From: Betaproteobacteria bacterium TMED156
Lineage (GTDB): Bacteria; Pseudomonadota; Gammaproteobacteria; Burkholderiales; Burkholderiaceae_A
Assembly: GCA_002171155.1 (NCBI GenBank)
Contig: NHHF01000037.1
Span: 1-10,121 of the forward strand
Length of the DNA stretch: 10,121 bases
Direction of reading: 5' to 3'
The position numbers were made by a program, and so were the translations under genes. Below are positions 6,510-10,121 of the stretch, piece after piece (positions within the stretch are counted from its first letter, which is position 1; every line of letters starts with the position of its first letter). The notes under the pieces are model-generated. The model was given only the letters and a program-made list of their open reading frames with translations, searched no databases and was not told the DNA's origin.

Positions 6510-7360
6510 GTAACAAAAAATTAAAAAATTACCATCAATGTAAAATGGTAATTTCAAAAAAAAATTCACATTTTAAAAGAATAATTAAAATTCTTTCTTC
6601 TTCTAAATTTAGACATCAAGAAAACCTTTTTTGGCTTGAGGGAGAAAAATTATGCTCTACTTTTGCTCAGAATGTTGGATTTAATGAAAACAGTATTTTA
6701 GTTTATAGAGAGAAATTGAATATATCGACTATTAGTAAAATATTAGGAATAACTAACCAGCTTAATTTTAATTATTTATGTTTGTCCTCAAGCCTTTTTA
6801 GTGAGGTTTCTCAAGTTGAGAATGGATCAGGTTGGGGCTTAGTAGTTAGTCATCCAAACCACTTAATTTTCAAAAATAAAAAATTCAATGATGTGGTTGT
6901 ATTGGATGGTATACAAGATCCCGGAAATCTGGGAAATATAATTAGAACAACAGCAAGTTTAGGCATCAATGATATATTTTTAACAAAAGGATGTGTTGAT
7001 GCTTTTTCACCAAAAGTAATTAGGTCGGGTTGTGGAGGTCATTTCCTAATAAGAATTTCTTTCTTTGAAGGTTTGTCCCAAATCATAGAATATTTGAATG
7101 CTAGGAAGATACAAATCTTAGCAACTTTTCTTAGTGATGATTCACAAAATCTATATGGAAAAAATGTAAAACTAAAAAAAAATTGTGCCTGGATTTTTGG
7201 AAATGAAGGTGCAGGCTTGTCAAAACTTGAAATATATAAAAATAAATTGGACCGTGTAAAGATACCAATTATTGAAGAAATTGAATCATTAAATGTGGCA
7301 TCAGCAGTAGCAATCTGTCTTTTTGAAATGAAAAGGAGAAGAAAAAATTTTTATATTTAA
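6506..7360 (+). CDS. TrmH/SpoU-family RNA 2'-O-methyltransferase
   Basis: The 284-residue protein is a SPOUT methyltransferase that uses S-adenosylmethionine to methylate a ribose 2'-OH in rRNA or tRNA. An N-terminal substrate-binding domain (about residues 14-110, with FWLEGEKL) precedes the knotted catalytic domain. Motif 1 is DGIQDPGNLGNIIRTTASLG (invariant Asn and Arg), motif 2 is AWIFGNEGAGLS, and motif 3 is IPIIEEIESLNVASAVAI. This architecture fits the RlmB/TsnR-type rRNA enzymes more than tRNA TrmH, but the target nucleotide cannot be read from sequence. The ATG at 6506 overlaps the rnhB stop as ATGA, suggesting coupled translation. An in-frame ATG at 6545 gives MVISKKNSHFKR, closer to the usual family N-terminus, and may be the true start. 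The gene ends 17 bases from the convergent solute-binding protein gene. Confidence 0.9.
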   Translation: MSNKKLKNYHQCKMVISKKNSHFKRIIKILSSSKFRHQENLFWLEGEKLCSTFAQNVGFNENSILVYREKLNISTISKILGITNQLNFNYLCLSSSLFSEVSQVENGSGWGLVVSHPNHLIFKNKKFNDVVVLDGIQDPGNLGNIIRTTASLGINDIFLTKGCVDAFSPKVIRSGCGGHFLIRISFFEGLSQIIEYLNARKIQILATFLSDDSQNLYGKNVKLKKNCAWIFGNEGAGLSKLEIYKNKLDRVKIPIIEEIESLNVASAVAICLFEMKRRRKNFYI

Positions 7361-7377
7361 TAGATGTTTCCATTAAA

Positions 7378-8553
7378 CTATTCAATGGATGACCTAATAA
7401 CTTTCACTGGACTTTTACTAGTAAGATCAAATGTGTAAATAGTTAGACTTGCATTTTTAACATCACCATATTCATCAAAAGAAATGGGTCCAGTAACTCC
7501 CAAATATTCAATATTTGAAATTTCTTTTAAGAATAATTTTGGATCAGAAGAATCTGCAATTTTCATAGCTTCTACAAGAATCATGGTTGCATCATAAACG
7601 TAGGGGGAATAAAGTTTAACTTCATATCCAGTTTCTCTTTCAAATCTTTCCCTAAAGTCTTTATTTTTCTTAATACTTTCTTCATCTGTTAGTCCTCCAG
7701 CTTCAGCACAAAAAACTTTATTGGACCCAATAGCCTTACCGGCAAGTTTAGGTAATTCTGCGGTACATATTCCATCACCACCTAAAAAAGGTTTTTTAAT
7801 ATTCAATTGTTTGATCTGTCTAATCATTGGGCCAGCAACAGCATCCATACCCCCAAAGAAGATAATGTCAGGATTATTTGATTTTATAGAGGTTAAGATC
7901 GCAAAAAAATCTGTTGATTTATCATTAGTATACTGATTTTCAATTATTTTTCCTCCTGACTTTTCAAATCCAATTTTAAACTCAGCGGCAACACCGGCAC
8001 CATAAGCTGATCTATCGTCAATAATCGCTGCAGTCTTGGCTTTGAGATCAGTGAAAGCATATCTACCTAAACTACCACCAAGTTGGACATCGTTAGCAAC
8101 TACTCGAAATGCTGTTTTATAACCTCTTTTAGTATATTTTGGCAATGTTGCCGATGGTGAGATTTGAGGAATTCCTGCTCTGTTATAAACTGTCGAAGCT
8201 GGCATAGTTGTTCCCGAGTTGAGGTGACCTATAACACCTGCAACATTAGAATCAACTAGCTTTTGTGCAGCTGAAGTTCCTTGTTTAGGGTCAGCAGCAT
8301 CATCCTCAGAGATTAGGATAAATTTAGCTTTTTTGCCATCAATAGTAATGTTAGATTGATTTAAATCCTTTATTGCTATCTTCGCTCCAGCTTCATTGTC
8401 TTTACCTAAGTGTGCTTGATTCCCAGTTAGTGGGGCAACATGGCCAATCTTTATTGCACCGTCGTCAATCTTTGAACATCCAGTAGTAAATAGAAAAGTA
8501 AAAAAAAACGAAAAAAATAAAAAATTTCTACAATTTAATACTTTACAGAACAT
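7378..8553 (-). CDS. Branched-chain amino acid-type ABC transporter substrate-binding protein (LivK/LivJ-like)
   Basis: This 391-residue exported protein is of the type I periplasmic binding protein fold (Leu/Ile/Val-binding family). After a hydrophobic, Phe-rich signal (residues 11-24) come KIGHVAPLTGNQAHLGKDNEAG, the ligand-loop block VIGHLNSGTTMPASTVYN, PQISPSAT, AAIIDDRSAYGAGVA and IIFFGGMDAVAGPM, all family hallmarks. TTGC at residues 23-26 could be a lipobox with Cys26 as the lipidated residue, but position -3 is Thr rather than Leu, so membrane anchoring is uncertain. No permease or ATPase genes (livHMGF) are in the window, so its partner is elsewhere. Ligands of this family range from Leu/Ile/Val to amides and urea; the sequence does not decide. 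The start is ATG 8553 with AAAGG seven bases upstream. It lies 55 bases after smpB on the same strand and may be co-transcribed or have its own promoter. Confidence 0.9.
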   Translation of the reverse strand: MFCKVLNCRNFLFFSFFFTFLFTTGCSKIDDGAIKIGHVAPLTGNQAHLGKDNEAGAKIAIKDLNQSNITIDGKKAKFILISEDDAADPKQGTSAAQKLVDSNVAGVIGHLNSGTTMPASTVYNRAGIPQISPSATLPKYTKRGYKTAFRVVANDVQLGGSLGRYAFTDLKAKTAAIIDDRSAYGAGVAAEFKIGFEKSGGKIIENQYTNDKSTDFFAILTSIKSNNPDIIFFGGMDAVAGPMIRQIKQLNIKKPFLGGDGICTAELPKLAGKAIGSNKVFCAEAGGLTDEESIKKNKDFRERFERETGYEVKLYSPYVYDATMILVEAMKIADSSDPKLFLKEISNIEYLGVTGPISFDEYGDVKNASLTIYTFDLTSKSPVKVIRSSIE

Positions 8554-8608
8554 GTTTGAACCTTTTTTTTTTTATTTTAGTTACCAGTAAATATACCTTA
8601 ATTTTAGT
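8554..8608 (-). promoter_or_regulatory. smpB-to-binding-protein gap with possible -10 box and a T11 run
   Basis: On the minus strand TATATT (8590-8595) resembles a -10 box, but I find no -35 match 16-18 bases upstream. Between it and the start lies an uninterrupted run of eleven A residues (T11 at 8563-8573 on the plus strand), directly before the AAAGG ribosome-binding site (8561-8565). No stable hairpin is visible, so this is not an obvious terminator for smpB. Confidence 0.3.
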
Positions 8609-9070
8609 TTAATTTTTTCTTGGATTGTTAATCTCTTTCAATATTCTATGTTCTTGCCTTTTCCATTCTCTATCTTTTATGTCTTGTCTTTTATCATGTA
8701 ATTTTTTTCCTTTTGCCAAACCAACTTCAATTTTTATTTTCCCTTTAGAAAAATGAAGATTCAGCGGAACTATAGAATAGCCAGCTCTCTCTGTTTTACC
8801 TATTAGCTTTTCAATCTCAGATTTTTTTAAAAGTAATTTCCTCGATCTGGTAGGATTTGGAATTATGTGTGAAGAAGTTGATGTAAGAGGTGAAAAGTGT
8901 GAACCGATTAAAAAAATTTCAGCTTTTTTTATTAAAACATATGCTTCTTTTATTTGGGCCCTGCCTTCACGAATGGATTTAACCTCCCAGCCAAGTAAAA
9001 CGATGCCAGCCTCAAATCTTTCTTCAATAAAAAATTCGTGAAAAGCCTTTTTATTTTGAACTATGCTCAT
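8609..9070 (-). CDS. smpB: SsrA-binding protein SmpB (trans-translation)
   Basis: SmpB binds the tRNA-like part of tmRNA and enters the decoding centre of ribosomes stalled on broken mRNA. The 153-residue protein has the whole oligonucleotide-binding beta-barrel: [38 protein letters not shown], the [12 protein letters not shown] block, and [20 protein letters not shown] with the conserved GKK and DKR. After that comes a basic C-terminal tail, which lies in the empty mRNA channel. The start chosen is ATG 9070 ([10 protein letters not shown]), the usual family N-terminus; an in-frame TTG at 9088 would add six residues and overlap ratA, which is unlikely. The divergent smpB/ratA arrangement is common in Proteobacteria, but here only 11 bases separate the starts. 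The tmRNA gene ssrA is not in the window. Confidence 0.96.
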   Translation of the reverse strand: MSIVQNKKAFHEFFIEERFEAGIVLLGWEVKSIREGRAQIKEAYVLIKKAEIFLIGSHFSPLTSTSSHIIPNPTRSRKLLLKKSEIEKLIGKTERAGYSIVPLNLHFSKGKIKIEVGLAKGKKLHDKRQDIKDREWKRQEHRILKEINNPRKN

Positions 9071-9081
9071 AAAATAATAAT

Positions 9082-9513
9082 ATGCCAAAAATCAATAAAA
9101 CATCACTAGTAAATCATTCATCCAGTTCAATGTATGAATTAGTCAAAAATGTTGACGATTATTCTAAATTTTTACCTATGTGTGTAGATAGTAATTCTTC
9201 AGAACAAGATGACGGCAGTATCATTGCTACCGTTGATATTGTTTTTAAGGGTTTGCCATTTTCTTTTACCACAATAAATATTAATCAACCACAAAAAAAA
9301 ATTTCTATGAAACTTAAAAAAGGCCCATTCAAATCCATGTCTGGTTACTGGGAGTTCATCAAAATCGACGAAAAAAATAGTAAGATCAATTTTTTTTTAG
9401 AATGGTCATTCAAAAACTTCTTAATTGAAAAAACTACAGGGTATGTTTTTAATGAGCTCTCAGAAAGCTTAATGGATGCTTTTATACAACAAGCAGATAA
9501 GAATGGAAAATAA
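9082..9513 (+). CDS. ratA: RatA-type START/COQ10-domain protein
   Basis: The 143-residue protein is a single START-like (polyketide cyclase/COQ10) domain. The opening runs [20 protein letters not shown], then [11 protein letters not shown], a beta-sheet with the [12 protein letters not shown] segment, and a long closing helix ([16 protein letters not shown]). E. coli RatA was described as binding the 50S subunit and blocking 70S assembly. The mitochondrial relative COQ10 binds a quinone, so a lipid-binding role in respiration is the other view, and the sequence does not settle it. The start is ATG 9082, with no Shine-Dalgarno and only 11 bases to the smpB start. TAAAAT at 9070-9075 is one mismatch from a -10 box and would put a transcript start at or near the ATG, so leaderless translation is conceivable. 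The 3' end overlaps rnfH by 11 bases. Confidence 0.93.
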   Translation: MPKINKTSLVNHSSSSMYELVKNVDDYSKFLPMCVDSNSSEQDDGSIIATVDIVFKGLPFSFTTININQPQKKISMKLKKGPFKSMSGYWEFIKIDEKNSKINFFLEWSFKNFLIEKTTGYVFNELSESLMDAFIQQADKNGK

Positions 9514-9784
9514 GGTATTAATTGAAATAATTCTAGCATTTTCTAAAAGAACAATTACTCAGAAAATTACTATTAATAAAGGCACTAAAGTTTCTGAATT
9601 ATTAAAAAACCCTAATTTACACGATAAAATTCTTGAAGCATTTTCAAAAACAAATCGATTAGCAATAAATGGAGAAAAAATTAATAATGATTATGAGTTA
9701 GTTAAAAGTGAGAGACTAATCGTTTTAAGACCCTTATTTTTGGATCCAAAGGAAATGCGCCGTAAAAGACTCAATAAACTATAA
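9503..9784 (+). CDS. rnfH: RnfH/RatB family ubiquitin-like protein
   Basis: This is a small, 93-residue beta-grasp (ubiquitin-like) protein of the RnfH/RatB family (UPF0125). The N-terminal strand VLIEIILAFSKRTITQKITI, the GTKVSELL segment and especially the closing RPLFLDPKEMRRKRLNK are the family signature. Its biochemical role is not established: it was named after rnf operons in some bacteria and as the antitoxin-position partner of RatA in E. coli. ATG 9503 gives MENKVLIEI, matching the family; an upstream in-frame ATG at 9476 would add nine residues and overlap ratA further. The 11-base overlap with ratA suggests coupled translation. It ends 29 bases before guaB. Confidence 0.93.
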   Translation: MENKVLIEIILAFSKRTITQKITINKGTKVSELLKNPNLHDKILEAFSKTNRLAINGEKINNDYELVKSERLIVLRPLFLDPKEMRRKRLNKL

Positions 9785-9813
9785 TTTAATTATTAAAATC
9801 AAACTTAATAAAT

Positions 9814-10121
9814 ATGAAAATAGAAAAAAAAGCACTTACTTTTGATGATGTTCTGATTTCCCCTGGTTATTCTGAGGTTTTGCCTAAAGATACAAATTTG
9901 AATACATTTGTTACAAAATCCTTAAAAATAAATTTACCAATAGTTTCAGCAGCTATGGACACTGTTACCGAATCAAAACTTGCTATTGCTATTGCTGAAG
10001 AGGGAGGTATTGGAATAATTCATAAAAATCTGAGTCCTGATTTACAAGCTCGAGAGGTAATTAAAGTTAAACGTTTTGAAGCTGGAGTTGTAAAAGAGCC
10101 CATTACAATATCTCCCGAAAT
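9814..10121 (+). CDS. guaB: Inosine-5'-monophosphate dehydrogenase, N-terminal part (3' end outside window)
   Basis: The frame opens at ATG 9814 and runs off the end of the window after 102 complete codons. IMP dehydrogenase oxidises IMP to XMP with NAD, the committed step of GMP synthesis. The visible N-terminus is diagnostic: [26 protein letters not shown], then [12 protein letters not shown] and [20 protein letters not shown], the first strands of the TIM barrel. [12 protein letters not shown] at the end begins the linker into the regulatory CBS domains. The catalytic Cys loop lies beyond the window. guaB after ratA-rnfH is a common order in Betaproteobacteria, usually followed by guaA. 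The 29 bases before the start are almost pure A/T; TAAAAT at 9794-9799 is a possible -10 box without a clear -35. Confidence 0.95.
   Translation, partial: MKIEKKALTFDDVLISPGYSEVLPKDTNLNTFVTKSLKINLPIVSAAMDTVTESKLAIAIAEEGGIGIIHKNLSPDLQAREVIKVKRFEAGVVKEPITISPE

Noticed and set aside
7356..7388. Possible bidirectional terminator between the methyltransferase and binding-protein genes (TTTAAT/ATTAAA and CCATT/AATGG inverted repeats).
   Set aside because: The arms are 5-6 bp, mostly A/T, overlap each other as alternatives, and have no T-run in the right place; in this base composition they are expected by chance.
1..10121. Mobile element, prophage, CRISPR array, tRNA, tmRNA or riboswitch.
   Set aside because: I saw no repeat arrays, transposase or phage motifs or structured RNA patterns; coding sequence fills almost all of the window.

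Overview
The window looks like chromosomal DNA of a Gram-negative bacterium with an AT-rich, tightly packed genome (about one third G+C by eye). All fourteen genes have recognisable families. There is no mobile element, CRISPR array, tRNA or rRNA, and no gap between genes longer than about 55 bases. The gene order skp-lpxD-fabZ-lpxA followed by rnhB and a SpoU-type methyltransferase, together with smpB divergent from ratA-rnfH-guaB, points to Proteobacteria and most likely a low-GC betaproteobacterium. That placement is an inference from gene order and protein flavour; I could not run a phylogeny.

Region 1 (1-2598, + strand) is the envelope operon: the end of skp/ompH, then lpxD, fabZ and lpxA, overlapping or nearly touching. 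Region 2 (2588-5842, - strand) reads gnnA, gnnB, lpxB and converges on lpxA, with an 11-base overlap of the lpxA and lpxB ends. GnnA (Gfo/Idh oxidoreductase) and GnnB (DegT-type aminotransferase) are predicted to convert UDP-GlcNAc to its 3-amino analogue, UDP-GlcNAc3N. LpxA would acylate this analogue, LpxD would add the second chain, and LpxB would join the two sugars. The cell is therefore predicted to make lipid A with amide-linked rather than ester-linked acyl chains at position 3. LpxA also carries Met169 at the chain-length 'ruler' position, as in Pseudomonas, which predicts a C10 hydroxyacyl chain.

Region 3 (5871-7360, + strand) is rnhB plus a TrmH/SpoU-family RNA methyltransferase, coupled by an ATGA overlap. 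Region 4 (7378-9070, - strand) is smpB followed by a solitary branched-chain-amino-acid-type solute-binding protein with a possible lipoprotein signal. Region 5 (9082-10121, + strand) is ratA, rnfH/ratB and the 5' part of guaB.

The most interesting content is the lipid A module: gnnA-gnnB inserted next to the lpx genes, lpxB inverted relative to its usual operon, and unusual LpxA active-site residues. This is a variant of a described system, not a new one. Two divergent gene pairs have only 28 and 11 bases between their start codons, so their promoters must overlap coding sequence.
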